Shown in pieces: positions 17,517 to 25,929 of a DNA stretch of 64,000 nt. The notes under the pieces are model-generated. The model was not told where the DNA came from, made no database searches, and saw only the letters and a program-made list of their open reading frames with translations. Both the position numbers and the translations under genes were made by a program. Within the stretch, counting starts at the first letter, position 1, and every line of letters starts with the position of its first letter. Source of the stretch: Polyangiaceae bacterium (GTDB lineage: Bacteria > Myxococcota_A > Polyangia > Polyangiales > Polyangiaceae); NCBI GenBank assembly GCA_022842465.1, contig JALHPN010000003.1, forward strand, positions 1 to 64,000. The letters run 5' to 3'.

Positions 17517-19163
17517 TTGAGCCGAAGCCCCCGAGACTCGCGACGCGAAGGCCTCTTCCTGGGCACCGTCGCCGCGCTTCCGCTCGTACCTTACCTGCTG
17601 CATTTCGCGCGGGACGGGGCGGCGCGGTTCGCGGTGAAGGGGGATTTTGCGGCCCTCGAGCTCCAGACGCGGCTGGCGATGACGGGCGACGTCCTGCTCG
17701 GGCCGTACTCGCGCTACAAGTTCGCGCACCCCGGGCCGCTCTACTTCTACGTCCTCGCGCCCCTCTACAAGCTGACGGGAGGCTCGAGCGCCGCCGTCCC
17801 GCTCGGCGCGTGCGCGATCGGCGCCGTCGCCGCCTTCGCGACCGTGTACGGCGCACGGCTCCTCGGACGCGCCCACGGGGTCGCCGCGATCCTCGCTGTC
17901 CTCGCGTGGCTCGCTGCGTTCGGGAACGTGTGCGCGACGTCGTGGAATCCGATGGTCGTCGTCCTCCCGCTCGCCGCGTACTTCGTCCTCGCCGCGGCGT
18001 TCGCGTGTGGGCACACGCGCGCGGCGGTGCCTGCCGCCTTCTTCGGCGTGCTCGCGGCGGAGACGCACCTCGCGTGCGTTCTCACGGTCGCGGGCGTCGG
18101 CACCGCGGCCCTCGGCGCGCACCTCGGCTGGCGCCGTCGTCAGCCGGACCGTCCCTCCTGGAGGCCGCTCGCCGTCGCGGCGGCCCTCCTTGCGATCGCG
18201 CTCCTCCCGCCGCTCCTCGAGCAGCTCCGGAACGGCGACCAGGGGAACCTCACGAAGCTCTTGCGCACGTTCCTCCATCGCGAGGAGCCGATGAAGTCGT
18301 GGAGCCGGGCCGTGCGAAACCTCTTCCTCGCGGTCGACTGGCTCCCCGATCGGCTCACGCAGCGGACGCTCCTGGAGGAAGGGCTCATCCCGCGCGTGAT
18401 GGGCTGGGACCCGGTCCCCGACGAGGCGTCGACGACGGTGATCCGCCTCGCGTTCTTCCACCTTCTCCTCGTCGGCGCGGCGTTCGTCGTCGCAAAGCGG
18501 CGCCGCGACGGGCCCGGAGCCGTCCTCCTCTCGTTCGCCGTCCTCGCCGAGCTGCTCGGGATCGTCTCCTTGCGATCGGCGCTCGGGATCGACTACCGCT
18601 ACCTCGTCTTCTGGACGTCGGCGGCCACCACCGTCGCGTGGCTGGCGGCCTTCGCCGTGCTCTTCGGCGCCGTCTCCTCGAAGGTGCGCCTCCCGAGGCG
18701 CGCGCCGGAGGTCTTCCTCGGCGCCATGGTCGTCGCCGCGCTCGCGTGCGGGCACCTCCAGCGCGTGTGGATCGGACACAATCACCCGGCGCCGAAGCAG
18801 AGGCCCGGGCTCCAGACGATCTACGAGCACCTCCGCGCCGAGCTCCGGGCGCGCGGCGCACAGCCGGTCCTCCACATCGACGGCGCCTGGGAGCTCGACG
18901 TCGCCTTCCAGCTCGAGCTCGCGAGGGACGGCATCACCGCGTTCGTGCACGACGACGAGCGATGGATCTTCGGTCCGAAGCCGCCCTCGTGGACGACGGC
19001 GACGAAGCCGCTCCATGTGTGGGCGTCGCTCCCGCGTGAGCGACCGAAGGGAGAGGCATGCCTCACGCGGATCGTGGAGGCGCCTGCGTTCGAGGACCAC
19101 CCGCCGCCCTCCTTGTGGGTGAGCGAGACGGACCCGACCGCCTGCGCGACCGTGGCACCTTGA
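17517..19163 (+). CDS. GT-C-like polytopic membrane glycosyltransferase
   Basis: This 548-residue membrane protein probably starts at TTG 17517 (LSRSPRDSRREGLFLGTV), the only start codon before the first helix; that start is uncertain. It has about ten hydrophobic helices. After the first helix comes a loop with KGDFAALELQTRLAM (acidic residues as in GT39/ArnT-type enzymes), then FAHPGPLYFYVLAPLYKLTG, a pattern seen in GT-C transferases that use polyprenyl-phosphate sugars. The C-terminal part of about 120 residues is soluble. It is divergent from prfC. The donor and acceptor are unknown. Confidence 0.75.
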   Translation: MSRSPRDSRREGLFLGTVAALPLVPYLLHFARDGAARFAVKGDFAALELQTRLAMTGDVLLGPYSRYKFAHPGPLYFYVLAPLYKLTGGSSAAVPLGACAIGAVAAFATVYGARLLGRAHGVAAILAVLAWLAAFGNVCATSWNPMVVVLPLAAYFVLAAAFACGHTRAAVPAAFFGVLAAETHLACVLTVAGVGTAALGAHLGWRRRQPDRPSWRPLAVAAALLAIALLPPLLEQLRNGDQGNLTKLLRTFLHREEPMKSWSRAVRNLFLAVDWLPDRLTQRTLLEEGLIPRVMGWDPVPDEASTTVIRLAFFHLLLVGAAFVVAKRRRDGPGAVLLSFAVLAELLGIVSLRSALGIDYRYLVFWTSAATTVAWLAAFAVLFGAVSSKVRLPRRAPEVFLGAMVVAALACGHLQRVWIGHNHPAPKQRPGLQTIYEHLRAELRARGAQPVLHIDGAWELDVAFQLELARDGITAFVHDDERWIFGPKPPSWTTATKPLHVWASLPRERPKGEACLTRIVEAPAFEDHPPPSLWVSETDPTACATVAP

Positions 19164-19199
19164 AGCCTCCGCGTGCCCGACGAGAAGCCGCGCGCTACC

Positions 19200-19901
19200 A
19201 TGAAGCGCGTGGGGAGGACGTCCGTAGCGGTCGCGTCGGGGCTCGCATGGGTGGCGCTCGCGTGCGCGGCGGACCGCCCTCCGCCCGCGACTGCACCGTC
19301 ACCGCCGACGGTCGCCCTGGTGAAGGACACGCCTGACGCGGCGCCGCCCGTGACGGCGGAGGATCTCGCGCTCGCGCGCCAGCGGCGTCACGACGCGGAC
19401 GTCGCGGTCGACACCCTCGCGAAGAGGCTCCTCGCGATCGAGGAGGAGTGCCGACTCCGCGTCCCGCAGCCCGAGAAGGCATGCGACGAGGGCGCGACGT
19501 GGGCCGAGATCGCGACGGCCTACGAGGCTCACTACGGCACGCACGACGACGCGCGGCAGGACGAGGGACGCATCGACGCGCTCCCGCGGCTCGGCGGGAG
19601 AGACGTCTCCCCCGAGGAGCTCGCGACCCGGATCCGCGTCGCCTGCGAGGAGCGCTGCGGGATCGCGCGGCGCATCGCCATCGCCGAGTCCGAGGCACGG
19701 AAGATCGCCGATCTCGCGCCGAAGAAGCCGAAGCCGAAGACCCGCGCGGAGGCCATCGCGTGCCTCAAGAAATGCGTGCACCACTGCAGCGGCGGCCGCT
19801 CCAAGGTGCACGACGACGGGCGGATCGTCGTGCCCGAGGACGAGTGGTGCGGGACATGCGAGTACTCCTGCCGTGCAGACTGCACGGTCCAGAAGCCGTA
19901 G
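19200..19901 (+). CDS. Cys-rich lipoprotein of unknown function
   Basis: This 233-residue protein starts at ATG 19200, which opens a signal peptide with lipobox WVALAC; the ORF's start at 19173 only adds nine residues. A helical charged middle (LALARQRRHDADVAVDTLAKRLLAIEEECRL) is followed by a basic linker (APKKPKPKTRAEA) and a C-terminal block with eight cysteines (CLKKCVHHCSGG..WCGTCEYSCRADC), likely disulphide-bonded or metal-binding. No known family is recognised. Its stop lies at the edge of a 20-bp direct repeat. Confidence 0.7.
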   Translation: MKRVGRTSVAVASGLAWVALACAADRPPPATAPSPPTVALVKDTPDAAPPVTAEDLALARQRRHDADVAVDTLAKRLLAIEEECRLRVPQPEKACDEGATWAEIATAYEAHYGTHDDARQDEGRIDALPRLGGRDVSPEELATRIRVACEERCGIARRIAIAESEARKIADLAPKKPKPKTRAEAIACLKKCVHHCSGGRSKVHDDGRIVVPEDEWCGTCEYSCRADCTVQKP

Positions 19902-19918
19902 CGCGTCAGTCGCGGAGC
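19899..19918. repeat. 20-bp direct repeat, copy 1
   Basis: TAGCGCGTCAGTCGCGGAGC is present here and again at 19939-19958. On the minus strand each copy reads as the C-terminal codons of the UbiB-family gene (LRD-stop), so this copy duplicates the end of that gene. Confidence 0.9.
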
Positions 19919-19938
19919 GACTGCGCGCCCGAGGAGCC

Positions 19939-19958
19939 TAGCGCGTCAGTCGCGGAGC
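19939..19958. repeat. 20-bp direct repeat, copy 2
   Basis: This is identical to 19899-19918 with a 40-bp period. It contains the real stop of the UbiB-family gene (complement of 19946-19948). Confidence 0.9.
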
Positions 19959-21709
19959 TCCGGCTTCCCCCGACGGCGGAGATCCCGCACGAAGTGCATG
20001 ACGAGGACGACGCCGGACAGGCCGAGGAGCGTGAGCGCGATCGGCAGGTTGTGCGGGAGCGCGACGGCGCCGCCGATGACGCCGGATCCGACGACGACGC
20101 CCGAGAAGAGGCGCCGACCGAGCCGATCCGCGACGGCGGGAAGCGAAGGGTCGGCCGTTCGCACGGTGAGCCTACCGAGACGAAGATCCTCGAGGACCTC
20201 GCGCGCCTGGAGGGGGACGTCGTAGCCCGCGCGCGAGAGCTGCTCGACGCCGCGGATGAGATCGTTGCCGAGCCGCTGCGGTGAGTACCGCTGCCGGAGG
20301 AGCTGGAGAAAGTAGGGCTGCGCCTCGCCGAAGACATCGAGGTCCGGATCGAGCTGCTTGCCGATGCCCTCGATGGTCATGAGGGATTTGCCGACCATCA
20401 TGAAGTCGGTCGGGATCTCGAGGCCGTACTTCATCGCCCCCGTCGCGAGATCACGGATCATCGCGGAGAGCTCGATCTCCTTCAGCGGGCGGCCGAGGTA
20501 CTTCTCGGCGAGGAGGGCGACCTCGGCGCGGTACTCGCGCATGTCGACCTTCTTCGTCGGCTTGCCGATCGCGTAGAGCGCGTCGGCGACCGCGTAGGTG
20601 TCCTTGCGGACGGCGGCGACCATCAAGTCCACGGTCCGGTCGCGGAGCTCGGGGGAGAGGCGCCCCACCATCCCGAGGTCGATGAGGCCGATGATGGGCT
20701 TCGGCCAGGTCGCCGTGGCGGCGTCGCGACCGAGGATGATGATGTTCCCCGGGTGCGGGTCGGCATGGAAGAAGCCGTCTTCGAAGATCATCTTGATGAC
20801 GATCCCGACCGCCTTCTTCGCGAGGCCCTTCCCGTCGACGCCGTCCGCGAGCGCGGCGTCGATTTTCATCCCGTCGAAGAACTCGAGCGCGAGGACGTGC
20901 TTGCTCGACGCCTGCCTATAGACGCGCGGGAAGCGGACGCTCGCCCCCTGCGACGTCCCCTCGAAGTTCTTGGCGAAGCGCTCGCCGTTCTCGGCCTCGA
21001 TGGTGAAGTTGAGCTCGGCGGTGATCGAACGATCGAACTGCTGGACGAGCCCGATCGGCGAGTAGACGCGCGTCTCGGGGATCGCGCGCTCGATCGCGGC
21101 GGCCATGATGTGGAGGAGCTCGAGGTCGCGCTGCACGGTCTGCCCGACGTTCGGTCGCTGGACCTTCACGACGACCTGCTCGTCCCCCCCGGGGGTGCGG
21201 AGCACGGCGCGATGCACTTGTCCGATCGACGCGCTCGCGAGCGGCTTTTCCTCGAACGAGACGAAGAGATCGGCGAGCGGCGCGCCGAGGCTCCCCTCGA
21301 CCGCCGCCTTCACGTCGTCGAAGGAGACGGGCGGCACCGAGTCCTGGAGCTTCTTCAGCTCGGTGATGACGTCGGCGGGGAGGAGATCCGGCCGGGTCGA
21401 GGCGATCTGGCCGAGCTTGATGAACGAGGGGCCGAGGTCCTGGATGACGAGACGGATGCGCTCCGCGGTCGAGACGCGCGCGCGCTCCTCCTCGCCGCGG
21501 GCGAGCTCGTCGCTCGAGATCTCGGGCGCGTTCTCGTCGGGCGGGTGCTCGCTCGCACGACGCGGCGGGTCGCTCGCCCCCTGCGCGCGCTTCGGCTTCC
21601 GGCCGAGTCCCGCCCGCGCAACGACCTCGCCGAACCCGTGGCGGACGAGCACGCTGCTGATCTCGCGGAGCCGCGCGAGATCACGCACCGCAGAGACGAC
21701 GGAGAGCAC
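19946..21709 (-). CDS. ubiB: ABC1/UbiB-family atypical kinase
   Basis: This 587-residue protein starts at GTG 21709. It has the UbiB family features: the KxGQ motif in FIKLGQIASTRPDLLP, the Ala-rich nucleotide loop as ASASIGQVHRA, the invariant Lys in VVVKVQRP, the metal site HADPHPGN and the DLG-type GLIDLGMVGRL. A C-terminal hydrophobic hairpin (LFSGVVVGSGVIGGAVAL and IALTLLGLSGVVLVMHFV) anchors it in the membrane. UbiB proteins are ATPases that support isoprenoid quinone synthesis and lipid handling. No ubiquinone genes are adjacent, and its physiological role here may concern menaquinone or lipids instead. Confidence 0.92.
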   Translation of the reverse strand: MLSVVSAVRDLARLREISSVLVRHGFGEVVARAGLGRKPKRAQGASDPPRRASEHPPDENAPEISSDELARGEEERARVSTAERIRLVIQDLGPSFIKLGQIASTRPDLLPADVITELKKLQDSVPPVSFDDVKAAVEGSLGAPLADLFVSFEEKPLASASIGQVHRAVLRTPGGDEQVVVKVQRPNVGQTVQRDLELLHIMAAAIERAIPETRVYSPIGLVQQFDRSITAELNFTIEAENGERFAKNFEGTSQGASVRFPRVYRQASSKHVLALEFFDGMKIDAALADGVDGKGLAKKAVGIVIKMIFEDGFFHADPHPGNIIILGRDAATATWPKPIIGLIDLGMVGRLSPELRDRTVDLMVAAVRKDTYAVADALYAIGKPTKKVDMREYRAEVALLAEKYLGRPLKEIELSAMIRDLATGAMKYGLEIPTDFMMVGKSLMTIEGIGKQLDPDLDVFGEAQPYFLQLLRQRYSPQRLGNDLIRGVEQLSRAGYDVPLQAREVLEDLRLGRLTVRTADPSLPAVADRLGRRLFSGVVVGSGVIGGAVALPHNLPIALTLLGLSGVVLVMHFVRDLRRRGKPELRD

Positions 21710-21772
21710 GGGCGGAGCCTACCACGGCCCGCGGCCCGCAACGGAGGGCGCCTGGCGGGCATCGACCCTTCC

Positions 21773-22051
21773 ATGAAGGCCGTCTGGAAGGGCACCGTGA
21801 TCGCGGAGAGCGAGGACACGGTCGTGGTCGAGGGGAATCACTATTTTCCGGAGAGCGCGATGAAGCGCGAGCACTTCCGGGACAGCACGCACCACACCAC
21901 GTGCGGCTGGAAGGGCGTGGCGAGCTACTACGACGTCGTCGTCGGCGACGACGTGAACAAGGACGCCGCCTGGTACTACCCGACGCCGATGGAGGCCGCC
22001 GCGAACATCAAGGGCCGCGTCGCGTTCTGGAAGGGCGTCGAGGTCCGCTGA
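21773..22051 (+). CDS. DUF427 family protein
   Basis: This 92-residue protein starts at ATG 21773. Its sequence (MKAVWKGTVIAESEDTVVVEGNHYFP, THHTTCGWKGVASYYDV, AAWYYPTPMEAAANIKGRVAFWKGVEV) matches the small DUF427 domain closely, including the conserved CxWKG and YP-P motifs and the normal length. The biochemical role of DUF427 is not established. It is divergent from the UbiB-family gene with 63 bp between starts. Confidence 0.92.
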   Translation: MKAVWKGTVIAESEDTVVVEGNHYFPESAMKREHFRDSTHHTTCGWKGVASYYDVVVGDDVNKDAAWYYPTPMEAAANIKGRVAFWKGVEVR

Positions 22052-22094
22052 CGGGGCGAGGCGAGTCCCGCGAGCGCCCGTAGGCGCGAGGCGA

Positions 22095-23198
22095 CTACTC
22101 CTCCTTCAAGAACGTCAGCTGCGTCTCCGGCGCCGGCTCGCAGCCGTACGTCTGCACCAGGGTGTTGTCGTACTTGTCTGCAGCCGCGATGAAGCCGGCG
22201 ATGCGGCTCGAGAGCTCCTCGTGGTCGGGGTGAGTGAACACGTCGGCCATGTGGAACGTCAGATTGAGCCGGACGACGTTCTCCGCGAGATCGAACGAGT
22301 ACGGCGCGTGCTCCGCGGAGAGGAGGAAGCGGAAGAGGTCGCCGAGCTTCTGCTTTCCGGTCTGCGCGAGCGGAGACGAGAAGCAGAGGTGCTCGGAGCA
22401 GCAGCTCCATATCTTGATCGGTGCGCTGCCGCTGTGAAAGGACCAGTTGTGCTCACCGTGCCGCGCGAGCACCGGGTCGACCTTCGCCTTCTCGAGGGCC
22501 CTCTCGACGAACGCGACGACGGGGTGATGCTCCGGGTTCGGATCGAAGTAGGTCTCGAGCTCGAGGTCTTCGAGGTCCGCGCCGCACCCGTTGCAGTAGC
22601 GCTCGGCGTTCTCGAGGAGCGCATCGCACGACGGGCAGACGACACCGAAGGGCACGGTCTGCGCGCGGAAGGTCTCGACGAACGCGTGGACGTCGCCGGC
22701 GGGAATGCCGAAGCCGACCATGTCGGCCGAGGACATCTTGCATGTCGTCACGGCGACGACGGTCCTCTCGTCGTCGAGCATCGGACCGCCGGAGTTGCCG
22801 GGGTTTATCGCCGCGTCCGTCTGCACGTAGTCGAGGCCCTCGAACTGCTGCTTCGGGTTCGAGACGATGCCCTCGGTGACACAGAGCGGGAGACCGATCG
22901 GGAAGCCGACGATGTGGACTGCCTGCTTCGACTCGAGTGCCGCGCCGCTCGCGATCGTGAACGTCTCACCGTCGAGGGGCGTCGTGAGCTCGACGACCGC
23001 GAGATCGCGTTTCGGATTCACGAGGCGAACGTTGCCGACGATGCGCTTCTTGTTTCGCTGCTCGACGGCAACGGCGCGGTACGGCGAGACGACGTGTGCG
23101 TTCGTGATGAGGAGGTTCTTGTCGACGAGGAAGCCCGACCCCGTGCCGCCACCGGTGAAGACCTGATAGACGCCCAGCTTTTCGATATCGAGGCTCAT
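22095..23198 (-). CDS. Trypsin-like serine protease with zinc ribbon and YbjN-like domain
   Basis: This 367-residue protein starts at ATG 23198, which overlaps the upstream stop (ATGA). Residues 1-190 are a DegP/HtrA-type protease domain with intact triad: His in TNAHVV, Asp in NPKRDLAVVEL, Ser in NPGNSGGPM. There is no signal peptide and no PDZ domain, so it probably acts in the cytoplasm. A zinc ribbon follows (CPSCDALLENAERYCNGC), then about 140 residues resembling a YbjN/secretion-chaperone-like fold, judged by eye only. It is translated together with the acidic-tailed protein upstream, which is its likely partner or substrate-recruiting factor. Confidence 0.8.
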   Translation of the reverse strand: MSLDIEKLGVYQVFTGGGTGSGFLVDKNLLITNAHVVSPYRAVAVEQRNKKRIVGNVRLVNPKRDLAVVELTTPLDGETFTIASGAALESKQAVHIVGFPIGLPLCVTEGIVSNPKQQFEGLDYVQTDAAINPGNSGGPMLDDERTVVAVTTCKMSSADMVGFGIPAGDVHAFVETFRAQTVPFGVVCPSCDALLENAERYCNGCGADLEDLELETYFDPNPEHHPVVAFVERALEKAKVDPVLARHGEHNWSFHSGSAPIKIWSCCSEHLCFSSPLAQTGKQKLGDLFRFLLSAEHAPYSFDLAENVVRLNLTFHMADVFTHPDHEELSSRIAGFIAAADKYDNTLVQTYGCEPAPETQLTFLKEE

Positions 23199-24373
23199 TC
23201 GTCGCCCTCCTCCTTGCCGTCGTCTTCCTCGTCGTCGTCGTCGTCCTCCTCCTCGCCGTACTCCTCGGCGAGGGCCTTGGCGTGCTCGTAGAGGGCATTC
23301 GCCGCCTCGCGCCACGGCTTACCCCCCACGAGCGCGAGGCCGCGCTTCATCTCGAGCTCGATGGGCTCCGGCCAGGCGTAGCGAGCGAGGAGGAAGTTGT
23401 ACGTTCCGATGAGGCCGAGCGCGGCGTCCATCACGTTGCTTCCCTTACGGAGCTCCCCGAGGGTGTGGATGTAGTGGCCGTCACCAAAGTACTGGTAGAT
23501 GAGCCGTGGCGTGCCTTCGCGGATCGGGCTGATCGCGTACTCGGCGTGGCCGAGGCTCTTCAGGAGCTCCTCCGTCGTGACCGCCTTCATCTCCTTCACG
23601 CACTTGGCGAGCGCCGTCTCGCGCCTCATCGGATCTTCGTTGCTGTCGTTGAAGACCGAGCCCGCTTCGTCGAGCTTCGCGCCGACGAAGCCCGAGAGCG
23701 GGAGCGCGAAGCCGACGCGGTTCAGCGCGTAGGCCGTGAGCTCGTTCAGAAACCACATCGAGCGCTTCCGGCGAGACTCCTTGAGGAGCTCGTCGACGTC
23801 GTCCCAATGCTTCCTCCAGATGGCCTCTGCCCGCGCGGCCTCCGCTCCGTCCAGGTCCTGGATCGGCGCGCGCTCGAGCGCGGTCGCCTGGAACTGGCCG
23901 ACGAGAAAATCGTCGTTGGCGTCCGCCTCGTTGGGCATCTTGCGGAGCACCTCGACGAGCTTCATCGGATGCATCCGGGTGAGGCGGTCCCGCCACTCGA
24001 GCGTGACGTCGTCCCCGCGAAGCACCGGCTGGTAGAGCTGCCCCGACGCGCTGATCCGCGAGAGGATGAAGCGCATGGCGGCGATCGCGCTGCCGCCGGC
24101 GGGGAGCTTCACCAGGGGAACGGAGACGTGGATGTCGTCGCCGTCGATCCGCACGGTGACGAACGAGGAGCCTTGCGTGAACGAGAACGCCTCGGTCGCG
24201 AGATTGGGGATGCGCCGACCGGGGAACAGGTGCTCCAGCACCTTCACGAGCGACTCGAGCGGACGGCCCTCCTCGGAGAGCGTGATCGCTTGCTCGAAGA
24301 GCTCGAAGTCGAGCTCGCGCACCTTGTTCGAACGTCGGACGGGTTCTTCGTAGCCGAGCGAGCCGATCGCCAT
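23195..24373 (-). CDS. Protein of unknown function with acidic C-terminal tail, protease partner
   Basis: This 392-residue protein starts at ATG 24373; the longer ORF to 24973 is a shadow of the transpeptidase gene. Its N-terminal half (LFEQAITLSEEGRPLESLVKVLEHLFPG..ISASGQLYQPVLRGDDVTLEW) resembles a YbjN/type III chaperone-like fold by eye. The C-terminal half is helical, with no catalytic motif found. It ends in a strongly acidic tail (EEEDDDDDEEDD). Its stop overlaps the protease start by ATGA, so production of the two is coupled. I do not recognise the family, and it may be a regulator or client of the protease. Confidence 0.7.
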   Translation of the reverse strand: MAIGSLGYEEPVRRSNKVRELDFELFEQAITLSEEGRPLESLVKVLEHLFPGRRIPNLATEAFSFTQGSSFVTVRIDGDDIHVSVPLVKLPAGGSAIAAMRFILSRISASGQLYQPVLRGDDVTLEWRDRLTRMHPMKLVEVLRKMPNEADANDDFLVGQFQATALERAPIQDLDGAEAARAEAIWRKHWDDVDELLKESRRKRSMWFLNELTAYALNRVGFALPLSGFVGAKLDEAGSVFNDSNEDPMRRETALAKCVKEMKAVTTEELLKSLGHAEYAISPIREGTPRLIYQYFGDGHYIHTLGELRKGSNVMDAALGLIGTYNFLLARYAWPEPIELEMKRGLALVGGKPWREAANALYEHAKALAEEYGEEEDDDDDEEDDGKEEGDE

Positions 24374-24468
24374 GCAGCCAGGGTCACTCCATCGCCCGCG
24401 GGTACGCAAGAGCTTGCGGAGGCGCCGCTCATGGTGCCCGCTCCCGGATGTCCGCTGTGATCGGCCCG

Positions 24469-25914
24469 TCAGCGGACGCGGACGACGGCTCCCGGCTCCG
24501 GCTTCGTGGGGAGCACGGCGGTCCAGCCCGCGGGCAGGTGGGGCGCGGTGAACGCGAAGAGCCAGCGCGCGTCGAGCGGGGCGAGGTTCACGCAGCCGTG
24601 GCTGTGGATGTGGCCGAAGTCGCGGTGCCAGAACGCTCCGTGGAGGGCGATCGCCTTGTCGAAGAACTGCACCCACGGCACGTCCTCGATCGCGTAGTGG
24701 TGCTCGGCCTCTTCCTTCTCGAGGTTGTCCATCTTGGTCGTGAAGATCTTCACCCAGATGCGATGGGTGCCGAGCCGCGTGCCGAGCTCGGACGTCGGCG
24801 GCCCCTTGCCGGTGGACACGAGGGTCGCGAAGACCGGCCGCGTCCCCTCGTAGGCGACCAGCGTCTGCTGCGCGAGGCTGACGTCGATCCAGCGCTCGAC
24901 CGCGGCCTCGCCGCCGGCCTCCGGTGGCGGCGTCGTCTTCACCGGTCGGGACACGTCCTTCGCCCGCATCCATCCCGACGCGCCGTCCTCCGCCTGGACC
25001 TCGAAGAGCGCGCCGGGCGTCCCCTCGTTCTTCACGCTCTTCACGCGGAGCTTCTCGAAGCGGACGCGCGTGCTCGCGACCTTGTCGAGCTTCTCACCCA
25101 CGTGGAGCGCCGCGCGTTCGGAGACGACCCAGGCGACGTCGAGCTTCCCCTCGTCGAGGAGGACGCCGTGGAAGAGCGACGGGCGGGCCGGCACGAGCTC
25201 GCGCATGGCGATCCATCGCCCCTTCGTCGTCCTCCCCCAGGCCTCGCCGTGGGCGGTGCGCTCCTCGACGACGGCGACCGCGAAGCCGGCCTCGAGCTCC
25301 TGGTCGGGCGCGTCGTCGAGCGCCCTAGCCAGGGAGGCGAAGCCGTACGCGCCGTCGCGACCGGCGAAGTAGTAACGGAACGGGAGGCCGTCGTCGCCCT
25401 GGACCTCGGGCCCGATCGGCGGAAGCGGGCGCGTGGCGGCGCGTGGCGCACGGAGGACGTCGACGCCGCCGACGCTCCACGTGCGGCTCCCGAGCGACGT
25501 CGACTGCGGATCGTCCCCGGAGTACTCCGCGACGTCGGAGCAGATCCACGCGAGCGGGCCGACGAGGAGCCAGCGCCCCTGACATCCGCTGCCGCGACGC
25601 GTGCCGTAGAGCGGGAGGCGTGCTCCGAGCTGCGCGCTCCCTCGGCGCGCATCGAGGCGCCCCGGCTCGATGTAGAACGCGGCGTCCGCGCGCGTCGGCG
25701 CGACGGAGCGCGCCCACTCCGGCGCCGGGACGTCCCCGGGCTCGGTCCACGGAGGGAGCGACTCGTCCGCCGACTCGAGCACCGGAGCCTGCCGCATCGG
25801 CGCCGCCACAGGCATGCGCGGCGAACGCGACGAGAGGTCACGCCCTTGCGCGTCGGCGCGCACGCCTACGGCGACGAGAATGGCGACGAGGGCGGCGGCA
25901 GCGAGCGAGCGCAT
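24469..25914 (-). CDS. L,D-transpeptidase (YkuD domain), periplasmic
   Basis: This 481-residue protein has a Sec signal peptide (LAAAALVAILVAVGVRADAQ). A large N-terminal region of about 330 residues includes SH3-like segments (LPLYGTRRGSGC, DGASGWMRAKDVSRP) before the YkuD catalytic domain. That domain starts at WIDVSLAQQTLVAYEGTRPV, and the active site is visible in HGAFWHRDFGHIHSHGCVNL with catalytic Cys. These enzymes make 3-3 peptidoglycan cross-links or attach lipoproteins to the wall. The catalytic residues are all present. It is transcribed toward the protease pair with a 95-bp gap. Confidence 0.92.
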   Translation of the reverse strand: MRSLAAAALVAILVAVGVRADAQGRDLSSRSPRMPVAAPMRQAPVLESADESLPPWTEPGDVPAPEWARSVAPTRADAAFYIEPGRLDARRGSAQLGARLPLYGTRRGSGCQGRWLLVGPLAWICSDVAEYSGDDPQSTSLGSRTWSVGGVDVLRAPRAATRPLPPIGPEVQGDDGLPFRYYFAGRDGAYGFASLARALDDAPDQELEAGFAVAVVEERTAHGEAWGRTTKGRWIAMRELVPARPSLFHGVLLDEGKLDVAWVVSERAALHVGEKLDKVASTRVRFEKLRVKSVKNEGTPGALFEVQAEDGASGWMRAKDVSRPVKTTPPPEAGGEAAVERWIDVSLAQQTLVAYEGTRPVFATLVSTGKGPPTSELGTRLGTHRIWVKIFTTKMDNLEKEEAEHHYAIEDVPWVQFFDKAIALHGAFWHRDFGHIHSHGCVNLAPLDARWLFAFTAPHLPAGWTAVLPTKPEPGAVVRVR

Positions 25915-25929
25915 CGTCGGGCGGGGATT

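Noticed and set aside
17388-19100. N-terminal half of the 1115-residue minus ORF containing prfC
   Set aside because: RF3 begins at MTDPRVSHE (17387). The rest is antisense to the GT-C-like membrane protein.
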